From NCBI RefSeq assembly GCF_003008575.1, contig NZ_CP027667.1, positions 2,814,001 to 2,878,000 of the forward strand: a stretch of DNA of 64,000 bases, given 5' to 3'. Source of the stretch: Melaminivora suipulveris. Its GTDB lineage: Bacteria; Pseudomonadota; Gammaproteobacteria; Burkholderiales; Burkholderiaceae_C. The notes under the pieces were generated by a model. It was not told where the DNA came from and did no database searches. It saw nothing but the letters and a program-made list of their open reading frames with translations. This document shows, piece after piece, positions 1-8,255 of the stretch (the stretch's first letter is position 1; each line of letters opens with the position of its first letter). A program made the position numbers and the translations under genes.

Positions 1-1509
1 GGCGACCACCAGGTGGTGATCGGCGCAGGCCGCCACCTGCGGCAGATGGGTCACGGCCAGCACCTGGCGGGCGCGACCGAGCTGGCGCATCAGCCGGCCC
101 ACGGTCTCGGCCACGGCGCCGCCGACGCCAGCGTCGACCTCGTCGAAGATCAGCGTCGGCGCCTCGCCCAGTTCGCTGGTGGTGACCGAGATCGCCAGCG
201 CGATGCGCGACAGCTCGCCGCCCGAGGCCACGCGGCCGATGGGCCGCGCCGTCATGCCGGGGTGGCTGCTGACCAGAAAGGCCACCTGGTCCACGCCGTG
301 CGGGCCGGGCTCGGACGCATCGAGCTGCACCTCGAAGCGCCCGCCCGTCATTCCCAGGCCCTGCATGGCCTGGGTGATGGCCGCGCCCAGTTGCGGCGCG
401 GCCTTGGCGCGTTTCTGGCTCAAAAGCCGCGCGGCCTTGTCGTAGGCGCTGGCGTGGCGGCGCTCGGCTGCCTCCAGCGCATCCAGGTCGGCCGCGTCGT
501 CCAGGCGCTGCAACTCTTCGCGCCAAGACGAAAGCAGTTGCGGCAGCTCCTCGGGCGTGCGGCGGTAGCGCCGGGCCAGCTGCAGCCACAGCGCCACGCG
601 CGCGTCCAGCTGCGCGAGTTCCTGCGGATCGGGCTCGGCATGGCGCAGGTAGCCCTGCAGCGAGTGCGCCACGTCGCTGGCCTGGGCCATGCACGACGTC
701 AGCACCTCGTTCATGGAGCGGAAGGACTCGTCCACGTGCTCCAGGCTTTGCAGCAGCTCCTGCGCCTGCGCCAGCGCGCTCATGGCGCCGCCGCTGTCGT
801 CGTCGCCTTCCAGTAGCTGCAAGGCTCCCTGCGCGTTGTCGATCAGCGCCTGCGCGTTGGACAGGCGCGCGTGCCGGGCGTTGAGCTCGTCCCACTCGTC
901 CGCGCCGGGCGCGAGCTTGTCGACCTCGCCGATCTGCCACTGCAGCCGCTCGCGCTCCTGCGCCAGCGTGCTTTGCGCCGCGCGCGCGTGCGCCAGGGCT
1001 TTTTGCGCGTTGCGCCAGGCGTTCCACAGCGGCGCCAGCGCCTCGTCCTGCACGCTGGCGTAGGCGTCCAGCAGCGCGCGCACGGCGTCCTGCCGGGTCA
1101 GGCTCTGCCAGGCGTGCTGGCCGTGGATGTCCAGCAGATGCTCGCCCAATGCACGCATCTGCGCGGCGGTGGCGGGCGTGCCGTTGATCCAGGCGCGACT
1201 GCGGCCCTGCACGTCCACCGTGCGGCGCAGCAAGAGCGTCTCGGGCGCCTCGATGCCGGCCTCGTCCAGCCAGGCGGTCAGCGCCTGCGAGCTGCCGGTG
1301 TCGAACTCGGCGCTGATGTCGGTGCGCTGCGCGCCCTCGCGGATCACGCCGGTGTCGGCGCGCGCGCCCAGCAGCAGCTGCAGCGCGTCGATCAGGATGG
1401 ATTTGCCCGCGCCGGTTTCACCCGTGAGCACCGTGAAGCCGCCGTGCAGATCCAGCTCCAGCGCGCGCACGATGACGAAGTCCGAGAGCGCGATACGCCT
1501 CAGGGCCAT
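1..1509 (-). CDS. recN: DNA repair protein RecN (3' end cut by window edge)
   Basis: RecN is an SMC-like ATPase that acts in double-strand break repair by recombination. The reverse-strand reading frame is open from its ATG to the window edge, giving about 503 of the usual roughly 550 residues; the C-terminal part with Walker B and signature motifs is outside. The N-terminus reads MALRRIALSDFVIV, followed by the Walker A motif GETGAGKS at residues 30-37 and the RecN-typical stretch ILIDALQLLLGARAD. The gene begins 2 nt after the stop of nadK, so the two form one transcription unit. This nadK-recN order is common in proteobacteria. The identification is secure; only the missing end is uncertain. 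Confidence 0.96.
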   Translation of the reverse strand, partial: MALRRIALSDFVIVRALELDLHGGFTVLTGETGAGKSILIDALQLLLGARADTGVIREGAQRTDISAEFDTGSSQALTAWLDEAGIEAPETLLLRRTVDVQGRSRAWINGTPATAAQMRALGEHLLDIHGQHAWQSLTRQDAVRALLDAYASVQDEALAPLWNAWRNAQKALAHARAAQSTLAQERERLQWQIGEVDKLAPGADEWDELNARHARLSNAQALIDNAQGALQLLEGDDDSGGAMSALAQAQELLQSLEHVDESFRSMNEVLTSCMAQASDVAHSLQGYLRHAEPDPQELAQLDARVALWLQLARRYRRTPEELPQLLSSWREELQRLDDAADLDALEAAERRHASAYDKAARLLSQKRAKAAPQLGAAITQAMQGLGMTGGRFEVQLDASEPGPHGVDQVAFLVSSHPGMTARPIGRVASGGELSRIALAISVTTSELGEAPTLIFDEVDAGVGGAVAETVGRLMRQLGRARQVLAVTHLPQVAACADHHLVVA

Positions 1510-1511
1510 GT

Positions 1512-2408
1512 TCAGGAACCTCCCTCGTTCCAGCGCAGCTTCTTGCGCAGGGTGGAAAAGTAACTCCAGCCACGCGGGTGCAAAAAGCACACGCGGTGCG
1601 CCGAACGGCGCACAAGAATGCGGTCGCCATGCTGCAGCGAGGCCAGGGATTGCATGTCGAAGTTGGCGCTCATGTCGCGCCCGCCGACCACTTCGATGGC
1701 CACCTCGCCGGCATCCGGCAGCACGATGGGCCGGTTGGACAGCGTGTGCGGCGCGATCGGCACCAGCACCCAGCCCGGAATGGACGGGTGCAAGAGCGGC
1801 CCGCCCGCCGACAGCGCATAGGCCGTCGAGCCCGTGGGTGAGGCGACGATCATGCCGTCGGCGCGCTGGTTGGCGACGAAGACGCCATCGACCTCGATGC
1901 GCAGCTCGACCATGCCGGAGGTCGAGCCGCGGTTGACCACCACGTCGTTGAGCGCCAGCGCCTCGAACACGCAAACGCCTTCGCGCATCACGCAGGCCTG
2001 CATCAGCGGGCGCACATCCTCCTCGTACTCGCCGTGCAGGATGGGCTGCAGCGCGTCTTGATAACTGTCCAGAGGAATGTCGGTGATGAAGCCCAGCCGC
2101 CCCTGGTTGATGCCCACCAGCGGCGTGCCGTAGCTGGCCAGGCGCCGGCCCACGCCCAGCATGGTGCCGTCGCCGCCCACCACCAGGCACAGGTCGCACT
2201 GGCGGCCGATGCCGTCCACATCCAGCGTGGCGTACCCGGCAAGGTCCAGGTGGCTGGCCGTCTCGCTCTCCAGCGCCAGCTCGCAGCCCTGGGCGACGAC
2301 GAAGCGGGCGATGCAATCGATGATCTCGCGCGAGCCGCTCGCGGCCGGCCCGGCAGCGGGGCGCTGGTACTTGCCGATGAGGGCGACGCGGCGGAAGATG
2401 GGCTTCAT
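1512..2408 (-). CDS. nadK: NAD kinase
   Basis: The product phosphorylates NAD to NADP in the cytoplasm. The 298-residue protein has the family length and the diagnostic GGDG motif at about residues 78-81 (in [14 protein letters not shown]), then the [11 protein letters not shown] segment and the substrate-binding region [20 protein letters not shown]. The start [14 protein letters not shown] matches the usual beginning of betaproteobacterial NadK. It is the first gene of a nadK-recN unit and is divergent from hrcA, from which it is separated by only 31 bp. No N- or C-terminal fusion is seen. Confidence 0.97.
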   Translation of the reverse strand: MKPIFRRVALIGKYQRPAAGPAASGSREIIDCIARFVVAQGCELALESETASHLDLAGYATLDVDGIGRQCDLCLVVGGDGTMLGVGRRLASYGTPLVGINQGRLGFITDIPLDSYQDALQPILHGEYEEDVRPLMQACVMREGVCVFEALALNDVVVNRGSTSGMVELRIEVDGVFVANQRADGMIVASPTGSTAYALSAGGPLLHPSIPGWVLVPIAPHTLSNRPIVLPDAGEVAIEVVGGRDMSANFDMQSLASLQHGDRILVRRSAHRVCFLHPRGWSYFSTLRKKLRWNEGGS

Positions 2409-2427
2409 TGCCGGGAAATTACATCAC

Positions 2428-2433
2428 TAAAAT
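2428..2433 (+). promoter_or_regulatory. Putative -10 element of hrcA
   Basis: The hexamer TAAAAT lies 6 nt before the hrcA ATG in the 31-bp nadK/hrcA gap. If it is used, transcription would start at or next to the start codon, giving a leaderless mRNA. No convincing -35 box and no Shine-Dalgarno sequence is present. No CIRCE inverted repeat (the HrcA operator) is seen here. Confidence 0.35.
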
Positions 2434-2439
2434 GGCCCG

Positions 2440-3444
2440 ATGCTGGATGACCGTGCCAAGGTGTTGCTCAAAGCGCTGGTCGAGCGCTACATCGCCGATG
2501 GCCAGCCGGTCGGCTCGCGCACGCTGTCGCGCGCTTCGGGCCTGGAGCTGTCGCCGGCGACCATCCGCAACGTGATGGCCGACCTGGAGGAGCTGGGCCT
2601 GATCGTCAGCCCGCACACCTCCGCCGGGCGCGTGCCCACGGCCAAGGGCTACCGCCTGTTCGTGGACACCATGCTCACCGTGCAAAAGGGCGAGCTGCCG
2701 GCGCTGCAGCTCATGCCCGAGCAGCCGCAAAAAGTGATCGCCAACGCCGCGCACCTGCTGTCCAGCCTGTCGCAGTTCGTCGGCGTGGTCATGGCGCCGC
2801 GGCGCGCCTCGGTGTTCCGGCACATCGAGTTTCTGCGCCTGTCGGAGCGGCGCCTCTTGGTCATCATCGTCTCGCCGGATGGCGACGTGCAAAACCGCGT
2901 CATCTTCACCGAGGTGGACTACACCTCGTCGCAACTGGTCGAGGCGGCCAATTTCCTGAACGCCAACTACTCGGGCCTGGCCATGGAGCAGGTGCGCGAG
3001 CGCCTGAAGGGCGAGGTCGAGCGCCTGCGCGGCGAGATCGCCGACCTGATGCAGGCGGCGGTCAGCGCCGGCACCGAAGCCATGAGCCAGTCGCAGGAGG
3101 AGGTGGTGTTCTCGGGCGAGCGCAACCTGCTGTCGGTGAGCGATTTTTCCAGCGACATGGACAACCTGCGCCGCGCGTTCGATCTGTTCGAGCAGAAGAC
3201 GCAGATCCTGCGCCTGCTGGACATCTCCAGCCGCGCCGAGGGCGTGCGCATCTTCATCGGCGGCGAGAGCCACGTGGTGCCATTCGAGGAGCTGTCGGTG
3301 GTCAGCGCGCCCTATGAAGTGGACGGGCAGGTGGTGGGCACGCTGGGCGTGATCGGCCCCACGCGCATGGCCTACGACCGCATGATCCAGATCGTGGACA
3401 TCACCTCCAAGCTGGTCTCCAACGCCCTGAGCCACCGCAAGTGA
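2440..3444 (+). CDS. hrcA: Heat-inducible transcriptional repressor HrcA
   Basis: HrcA represses class I heat-shock genes (groESL, dnaKJ) by binding CIRCE operators. The 334-residue protein starts [17 protein letters not shown] and has the N-terminal winged helix ([25 protein letters not shown]) and the HrcA-typical phrase [20 protein letters not shown] at about residues 60-80. The C-terminal GAF-like inducer domain ([18 protein letters not shown]) is complete. No dnaK, grpE or groE gene is adjacent, so its targets lie elsewhere. The gene stands alone between nadK (divergent) and a tRNA gene. Confidence 0.96.
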   Translation: MLDDRAKVLLKALVERYIADGQPVGSRTLSRASGLELSPATIRNVMADLEELGLIVSPHTSAGRVPTAKGYRLFVDTMLTVQKGELPALQLMPEQPQKVIANAAHLLSSLSQFVGVVMAPRRASVFRHIEFLRLSERRLLVIIVSPDGDVQNRVIFTEVDYTSSQLVEAANFLNANYSGLAMEQVRERLKGEVERLRGEIADLMQAAVSAGTEAMSQSQEEVVFSGERNLLSVSDFSSDMDNLRRAFDLFEQKTQILRLLDISSRAEGVRIFIGGESHVVPFEELSVVSAPYEVDGQVVGTLGVIGPTRMAYDRMIQIVDITSKLVSNALSHRK

Positions 3445-3449
3445 GCCCC

Positions 3450-3455
3450 TACAAT
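3450..3455 (+). promoter_or_regulatory. Possible -10 element of the CAU tRNA
   Basis: TACAAT lies just after the hrcA stop and 42 nt before the mature tRNA 5' end. The -35 position (CTGAGC) is weak. It is the best promoter candidate for the tRNA gene, but it rests on a single hexamer match. Confidence 0.3.
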
Positions 3456-3497
3456 GGCGCGTTTCGCCAACTGCCCTCGGGCAATAAGGCGCGACGT

Positions 3498-3574
3498 GGG
3501 GCGTTAGCTCAGTTGGTCAGAGCAGGGGACTCATAATCCCTTGGTCGCTGGTTCGAGCCCAGCACGCCCTACCA
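3498..3574 (+). tRNA. tRNA with CAU anticodon, probably tRNA-Ile2 (lysidine type)
   Basis: A 77-nt cloverleaf folds with acceptor stem GGGGCGT/ACGCCCT, a D-stem GCTC/GAGC and a 5-bp anticodon stem. The loop CTCATAA puts CAT at positions 3532-3534, and the gene encodes its own CCA. A CAU tRNA can be elongator Met, initiator Met or Ile2. The stretch after the anticodon, CTTGGTCGCTGGTTC, resembles Escherichia coli ileX/ileY rather than metT as I recall them. The first acceptor pair (G opposite T) is not the initiator C:A mismatch. Ile2 is therefore favoured over Met, but this is inferred from memory. Confidence 0.9.
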
Positions 3575-3589
3575 CGAAGCTTCCTGCAA

Positions 3590-3625
3590 GCCGCCGCATT
3601 CCAGCCGGGATGCGGCGGCTTTTTT
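3590..3625 (+). terminator. Rho-independent terminator after the tRNA
   Basis: A perfect 10-bp inverted repeat GCCGCCGCAT/ATGCGGCGGC with a 10-nt loop is followed directly by six T. It ends the tRNA transcript and separates it from the next gene. Confidence 0.93.
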
Positions 3626-3678
3626 GCTGGGCGTGGCGCGGCTGATCCGCCGCCGGGGCGCGTGCCAGAATGCCGCGC

Positions 3679-4860
3679 ATGAGCGCCGATCCGTCTCTTG
3701 CCATGGCCCCTGGCGGGCTCGCGCCGCAGCCGCAAGCGGGGGCAGCCCATGTGGGCGAGGCGCTGTACCGCGCGGCTCTTGGGCCGGTGAACGTGCAGCG
3801 CTACCTGACGGCCTTCGAGCGGCTGGACAGCACTGGCCGTGCGTTGCCCGGCTGGAACTGGGCGGCGGCCGGCTGCACGCTGGGCTGGATGGTGTTCAGG
3901 CGGCTGTGGACGGCGCTGGCGTTCTACTTGCTGGGGCTGGCGGCCGTGGCGGTCCTGCTGTGGGCGTTGCTGCAGCTGGCGGCTGGCGTGCCCGCGCCCG
4001 TGCTGGCGGGCCTGGCGCTGGCCGTGGTGCTGCCGGCTTTTGCCTTGCCCGGCCTGTATGGCGACGTGCTGGTGCACCGGCAGATGCGCGGCCGCATCGC
4101 CGCGGCGGTGAACGCCGCGCCGACCATCCGCGAAGCCATCGACAGGCTGGAGCGCCAGGGTGCGACCCAGGGACGGGCGACAGGCGTGGCGGTCGGGTTC
4201 GGCGCGTTACCGGGATTGGCGGGGCTGCTGGTCTGGCTGCTGCTGTCGTCTGGAAAGCCGGCTGCGCCGGTTGCGGCCGAGGCAGCGCGTGCGCCTGTCG
4301 CCGCCGCACCGTCGGGCCGGGCCGAGCCCGAGGCAGCCGCTGCGGTGGCGCCAGCATCGCAAGCCTTGGAGCAGGCGCCGGCGCAGCCTCCGGCGGTGCT
4401 CGCCTCGCAGGAGTCGGCGCCAGTCGAGGCTGCGCCCGCCCCACCGGCCATCGCGCAGCCGGATAGCGCGGCGCAGGAGCGCAGCGTCTCCGTCATCACG
4501 CCGGAGCCGCAATCTCCAGCGTCTGCCGCATCGGCGCCGCCGAGCGAAGCGCGCGCACGGCCGGCCGCCGCTGTCAAGCGCCTCCCCGAGCGCGCTGCCA
4601 CGCCCCAGCAAACTGCCCCACAAGCCCGCCGCCTTTACATCAACGTCGGCCTGTTCGCCGATCCGGCCAACGCCCGGCGCGCGCACGCGCGCCTGCAGGG
4701 CGCGGGGCTGCCGTCTGCGGTGCGCGAGGTGACGGCGGCCGATGGCCGGCGGCTGCAGCGGGTGCGCGTTGGCCCCTTCTCCTCGGCGTCCGAGGCCAAT
4801 GCGGCGGCGGCGCGCGTGAAAGCCCTGGGCCTGGAGGCGGCTGCCGCCGCGAGCGAGTGA
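3679..4860 (+). CDS. Membrane protein with C-terminal SPOR domain
   Basis: The 393-residue product has three parts. Residues 1-80 are a cytoplasmic region resembling the DUF2628 type (YRAALGPVNVQRYLTAFERL). Next come two or three hydrophobic segments at about 82-130 and one at about 172-195. An Ala/Pro-rich low-complexity linker of about 110 residues leads to a SPOR peptidoglycan-binding domain over the last 80 residues (LYINVGLFADPANARRAHARL and LQRVRVGPFSSASEANAAA). SPOR domains bind glycan strands lacking stem peptides at division sites, so a septal envelope role is inferred. An ATG 9 nt upstream is an alternative start. The chosen ATG lies 7 nt after a CAGAAT hexamer and has no Shine-Dalgarno sequence. 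Confidence 0.75.
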   Translation: MSADPSLAMAPGGLAPQPQAGAAHVGEALYRAALGPVNVQRYLTAFERLDSTGRALPGWNWAAAGCTLGWMVFRRLWTALAFYLLGLAAVAVLLWALLQLAAGVPAPVLAGLALAVVLPAFALPGLYGDVLVHRQMRGRIAAAVNAAPTIREAIDRLERQGATQGRATGVAVGFGALPGLAGLLVWLLLSSGKPAAPVAAEAARAPVAAAPSGRAEPEAAAAVAPASQALEQAPAQPPAVLASQESAPVEAAPAPPAIAQPDSAAQERSVSVITPEPQSPASAASAPPSEARARPAAAVKRLPERAATPQQTAPQARRLYINVGLFADPANARRAHARLQGAGLPSAVREVTAADGRRLQRVRVGPFSSASEANAAAARVKALGLEAAAAASE

Positions 4861-4945
4861 ATGAATCCGCGTGGTTACCGGTGGTGACCCGCGCCGCCCA
4901 TGCACCGCGCTAAGGTGCGGCCTTCGTCATGAAGGAGAGACAACC

Positions 4946-5296
4946 ATGGTTTTACGCAAGGCGCCCGCCACGGCGCTGACGCTGGCGGCGCTGCTGGCGC
5001 TGGCCGGATGCTCGTCGATTGGCCTGCCAGGCGGCGGCAGCGGGGAGCCGCCGCAGCCGCGCCCGATCGGCGCCAGCACGGCGCCCGTGGGTGGCACCTG
5101 TGACACGCAGGGCGCGCAATGGGCCGTGGGCCGGGCCGGCACGGCCAAGGTGGTGGAGGACGCACGCGTGCGCGCCGGCGCGCGCATGGCGCGCGTGCTG
5201 CGGCCGGGGCAGGCGGTGACGCAGGAGTTCGACGCGGACCGCCTGAGTTTGCAGCTGGACTCTGCCGGCAAGATCACCGCCGCGCGCTGCGGCTGA
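4946..5296 (+). CDS. Lipoprotein, I78-family peptidase inhibitor-like
   Basis: This 116-residue protein starts with a lipoprotein signal whose lipobox is LALAGC (Cys at about residue 27). A Gly/Pro-rich tether follows. The remaining 65 residues have the pattern of I78 inhibitors: a Cys early, then AQWAVGRAGTAKVVEDARVR, RVLRPGQAVTQEFDADRLSL, an LDSAGKITAARCG tail, and the two flanking Cys that could form a disulfide. I78 proteins inhibit serine proteases; target and role here are unknown. The start is set by a good Shine-Dalgarno sequence GAAGGAG. It follows the SPOR gene by 85 bp. Confidence 0.78.
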   Translation: MVLRKAPATALTLAALLALAGCSSIGLPGGGSGEPPQPRPIGASTAPVGGTCDTQGAQWAVGRAGTAKVVEDARVRAGARMARVLRPGQAVTQEFDADRLSLQLDSAGKITAARCG

Positions 5297-5358
5297 CCCA
5301 TCCACGCGCTGCAGCCGCGCGGCGTTTTGCGGTCGCGGCGTGGGCAGCGCCTTGTGCC

Positions 5359-6600
5359 TCAATCCGGCAAAAACAGCGCCTGCAGATCGCTCAGGAAGTC
5401 GAAGCCGCGCTCGGTCGGCCGCACATGCTCCATGTCGCGCTCGATCAGGCCGCGTTCCTCGGCCTGTGTCAGGCCGCGGGCAATGGCGGTGACGGCCAGG
5501 CCGGTGCGCGCGGTGAAATCCGCCAGCGCAAAGCCCTCTTTCAAGCGCAGGGCGTTCAGCATGAACTCGAAGGGCAGCTCGCCGCGGCGCACTTCCTCGT
5601 CCTGCGCCAGGGCATTGCCGGCCAGCGCGCGGTCCATGTACAGCCCGGGCTCGCGAAAGCGCACCTGGCGCACGATGCGGTGGGCAAAGCTGAGCTTGCT
5701 GTGCGCGCCGGCACCAACGCCCAGGTAGTCGCCGAACTGCCAATAGTTGCGGTTGTGCTGGCTCTCGTGGCCGGCGCGGGCGTAGGCCGACACTTCGTAG
5801 CGCCGCATCTGCGCGGCGCCCGTCAGCTCGGTGATGCGGTCCAGCATGGCGTAGGCGTCGTCGTCCTCGGGCAGGCCGGGGGGCGGGCTCTTGGCGAAGA
5901 AGGTGTTGGGCTCGATGGTCAGGTGGTAGACCGACAGGTGCGGCGGCGCGTGGTCCAGCGCGGTGCGCACGTCGCGTTCCAGCTGCGCCAGGGTCTGGCC
6001 GGGCAGGGCGTACATCAGGTCGAGGTTGAAGGTGTCGAACGCCTGGGCTGCCTCCTGCACGGCGGCCAGCGCCTGCGCGCCGTCGTGCACGCGGCCCAGG
6101 GCCGCCAGGTGCGCGTCGTTGAAGCTCTGCACGCCGATCGACAGCCGGGTGACGCCGGCGCTGCGATAGCCGCGAAAGCGCTCGCGCTCGAAGGTGCCGG
6201 GGTTGGCTTCCAGGGTGATCTCGCAACCCGGCTCCAGCAGCACGCGCGCGCGCAATGCGGCCAGCAACTGGTCGATGGCTTCGGGATCGAACAGGCTGGG
6301 CGTGCCACCGCCGATGAAGATGCTGTGCACGGTGCGGCCCCAGATCAGGGGCAGGGCGGACTCCAGATCGGCGACGAGCGCATCGACGTAGCGCCGCACC
6401 GGCAGCTCGGACGCGCCGCCGCGCACCGCGTGCGAATTGAAGTCGCAATACGGGCACTTGCGCAGGCACCAGGGGATGTGCACGTACAGCGACAGCGGCG
6501 GCAGGCTGGTCAACTGCAGCAGGCCGGGGCGCAGGTAGTGCTGCACGTCGCGCAGCGGCGGCGCATCGGGCGTGGCGGGCTGGATGGGAACGGAAGTCAT
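5359..6600 (-). CDS. hemW: Radical SAM heme chaperone HemW
   Basis: HemW is a radical SAM protein related to oxygen-independent coproporphyrinogen oxidase; it binds heme and is thought to deliver it to target enzymes. The 413-residue protein carries the cluster motif CLRKCPYCDF with Cys 45, 49 and 52, preceded by YVHIPW, and the SAM-binding GGGTPSLF about 50 residues later. The HemW C-terminal domain is present (REPGLYMDRAL, EFMLNALRLKEGF). HemW proteins were long annotated as coproporphyrinogen III oxidase; this three-Cys CxxxCxxC form fits HemW. Its neighbours rdgB and rph on the same strand are usual partners. Confidence 0.93.
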   Translation of the reverse strand: MTSVPIQPATPDAPPLRDVQHYLRPGLLQLTSLPPLSLYVHIPWCLRKCPYCDFNSHAVRGGASELPVRRYVDALVADLESALPLIWGRTVHSIFIGGGTPSLFDPEAIDQLLAALRARVLLEPGCEITLEANPGTFERERFRGYRSAGVTRLSIGVQSFNDAHLAALGRVHDGAQALAAVQEAAQAFDTFNLDLMYALPGQTLAQLERDVRTALDHAPPHLSVYHLTIEPNTFFAKSPPPGLPEDDDAYAMLDRITELTGAAQMRRYEVSAYARAGHESQHNRNYWQFGDYLGVGAGAHSKLSFAHRIVRQVRFREPGLYMDRALAGNALAQDEEVRRGELPFEFMLNALRLKEGFALADFTARTGLAVTAIARGLTQAEERGLIERDMEHVRPTERGFDFLSDLQALFLPD

Positions 6601-6703
6601 GCGGGGGAAAAAACAGCCGCTGCCCGGCGGGACGGGGGCGATTTCAGGCGTTTTTGGCCTTCAGCCGGCGTCCTGCAAGCGCAACGTGCTCACACTTTGA
6701 TAG

Positions 6704-7303
6704 TCAAAACCAACGCTCGCGCATCAGCTCGAGCATCTGGCGCGCGGCGCGGCCGCGATGGCTCAGAGCGTTCTTGCGCTCGGCCGGCAGCTCGGCGAAG
6801 GTCAGGCCCAGCTCGGGCAGGATCATCACCGGATCGAAGCCGAAGCCGCCCGCGCCGCGCGGCGCGCGGGCGATCTCGCCGGCCACTCGGCCGACGGCGA
6901 TCAGCGGTTCCGGGTCGGCCGGACTGCGCACCGCCACCAGCGTGCTGACCATGGCGGCGCGCCGGTCGTCGACATCCTGCATCTGCTCCAGCAGCGCACG
7001 CACGTTGTTGGCGTCGCCCTTGGCGTAGCCGAACTGCGTGGCGTAGTGCGCGGTCTGCACGCCCGGCTGGCCGCCAAAGGCGTGCACGCACAGGCCGGCG
7101 TCGTCGGCCAGCGCGGCCAGGCCGGTGTGCAGCGCAGCAAAACGTGCCTTGGCCAGGGCGTTCTCGACGAAGGTGTGAAACGGCTCCTCGGCCTCGCCCA
7201 CGCCCAGCTCGGCCTGGGCGACGAGTTGCACGTTCAGCGGTGCGAACATCTGCTGAAGCTCGGCGAGCTTGCCGCGGTTGTTGGAGGCCAAAACCAGTTG
7301 CAT
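6704..7303 (-). CDS. rdgB: dITP/XTP pyrophosphatase RdgB
   Basis: RdgB hydrolyses deaminated purine triphosphates (dITP, XTP) and keeps them out of DNA. The 199-residue protein starts MQLVLASNNRGKLAELQQM, the family signature for substrate binding. It continues with the active-site region LADDAGLCVHAFGGQPGVQTA, and GFGFDPVMILPELG and LSHRGRAARQM near the C-terminus. An in-frame upstream ATG would add six residues, but homologues begin at the start chosen here. No clear Shine-Dalgarno sequence is seen. It lies between rph and hemW on the same strand. Confidence 0.95.
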   Translation of the reverse strand: MQLVLASNNRGKLAELQQMFAPLNVQLVAQAELGVGEAEEPFHTFVENALAKARFAALHTGLAALADDAGLCVHAFGGQPGVQTAHYATQFGYAKGDANNVRALLEQMQDVDDRRAAMVSTLVAVRSPADPEPLIAVGRVAGEIARAPRGAGGFGFDPVMILPELGLTFAELPAERKNALSHRGRAARQMLELMRERWF

Positions 7304-7314
7304 GAGCGAAATAT

Positions 7315-7373
7315 CAATCAAAAGTGCCTTCAGTCGGCGTGTTGTATAGAGTTATTGCTATTTTTCTAATAGC
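7315..7373 (+). repeat. Dispersed repeat, copy C (rdgB/rph junction)
   Basis: This copy has the core TTCAGTCGGCG followed by a terminal hairpin GCTATT/AATAGC around TTTCT. It shares order and spacing with the copies near 18.6, 39.9, 41.8, 60.1 and 61.9 kb. It fills the rdgB/rph gap, and its hairpin encodes the last residues and the stop codon of rph. Confidence 0.8.
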
Positions 7374-8086
7374 GCCTGACGCTGCAGCGCGACCAGCTCG
7401 GCGATGCCCTGGCCGGCCAGGTTCAGCAGCGCATCCAGCTCGCTGCGCGCGAACGCCGCGCCCTCGGCCGTGCCCTGGACTTCGACGAAACCGCCGGCGC
7501 CGGTCATGACCACGTTCATGTCGGTGTCGCAGGCCGCGTCCTCGCGGTAGTCCAGGTCCAGCAGGGGCTCGCCCTGCACCATGCCCACCGAGACGGCGGC
7601 GACTGCGTCGGTGATGGGCGATGCGGCCAGCTTGCCGGCAGCCAGCAGCGTGGACACGGCGTCATGCGCCGCGACCCAGGCGCCGGTGATGGCAGCCGTG
7701 CGCGTACCGCCATCGGCCTGCAGCACGTCGCAATCCAGGTGGATGGTGCGCTCGCCCAGGGCAGTCAGGTCGAACACGGCGCGCAGACTGCGCCCGATCA
7801 GGCGCTGGATCTCCTGCGTGCGCCCGCTCTGCTTGCCGCGCGCCGCTTCGCGGTCGCTGCGCGTGTGCGTGGCGCGCGGCAGCATGCCGTACTCGGCCGT
7901 CACCCAGCCCGCGCCGCTGCCGCGGCGGTGCGGCGGGACTTTTTCCTCGACCGAGGCCGTGCACAGCACGCGCGTGTGGCCGAACTCGATCAATACCGAA
8001 CCTTCGGCGTGCAGGGTGTAGCCGCGCGTGATGCGCACCGCCCGCAACTGGTCCGCGGCGCGCTGGCCACTGCGTTCAAACGTCAT
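7358..8086 (-). CDS. rph: Ribonuclease PH
   Basis: RNase PH is a phosphorolytic 3'-5' exoribonuclease that trims tRNA 3' ends. The 242-residue protein starts [20 protein letters not shown] and shows all family blocks: [46 protein letters not shown] and the [11 protein letters not shown] motif. The chosen start has AAGGAA upstream at good spacing. Its last codons (LLEK and stop) fall in the hairpin of a dispersed repeat, so the C-terminus may have been altered by repeat insertion. It lies upstream of rdgB and hemW in one unit. Confidence 0.95.
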   Translation of the reverse strand: MTFERSGQRAADQLRAVRITRGYTLHAEGSVLIEFGHTRVLCTASVEEKVPPHRRGSGAGWVTAEYGMLPRATHTRSDREAARGKQSGRTQEIQRLIGRSLRAVFDLTALGERTIHLDCDVLQADGGTRTAAITGAWVAAHDAVSTLLAAGKLAASPITDAVAAVSVGMVQGEPLLDLDYREDAACDTDMNVVMTGAGGFVEVQGTAEGAAFARSELDALLNLAGQGIAELVALQRQALLEK

Positions 8087-8151
8087 GTGGATTTCCTTTA
8101 CAACCTCTGACCCGACGCGCAACGCTCAGGCCCGCACCACGCCCGCCAGCG

Positions 8152-8253
8152 ACCACCGTGCAAGGGCCGCCCCGCAGCACGGGTGGCGTCCCCTTCCCGC
8201 AGCGCGCCAGCGCGGCGAGAGAAAAGGGAAGGCGCGCAGCGCCTCAGGGGGAT
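8152..8253 (+). repeat. Intergenic GC-rich palindromic element (Comamonadaceae type)
   Basis: The rph/PP2C gap starts with CCACCGTGCAAGGGCCGCCC and ends with GCGCCTCAGGGGGATG, with an inner inverted repeat CCTTCCC (8192-8198)/GGGAAGG (8226-8232). From memory, near-identical blocks recur between genes in many Acidovorax, Comamonas and Variovorax genomes. Only one copy is in this window, so repetition cannot be shown here. It may act as a bidirectional transcript-end hairpin. Confidence 0.55.
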
Positions 8254-8255
8254 GC

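Noticed and set aside
2409..2439. CIRCE operator upstream of hrcA
   Set aside because: The 31-bp gap has no TTAGCACTC-N9-GAGTGCTAA-like inverted repeat.
6688..6712. Further repeat copy at the rdgB stop (CTTTGATAGTCAAAAC)
   Set aside because: Only a few bases match the GATAGC part; the core CAGTCGGCG is missing, so it is too short to count.
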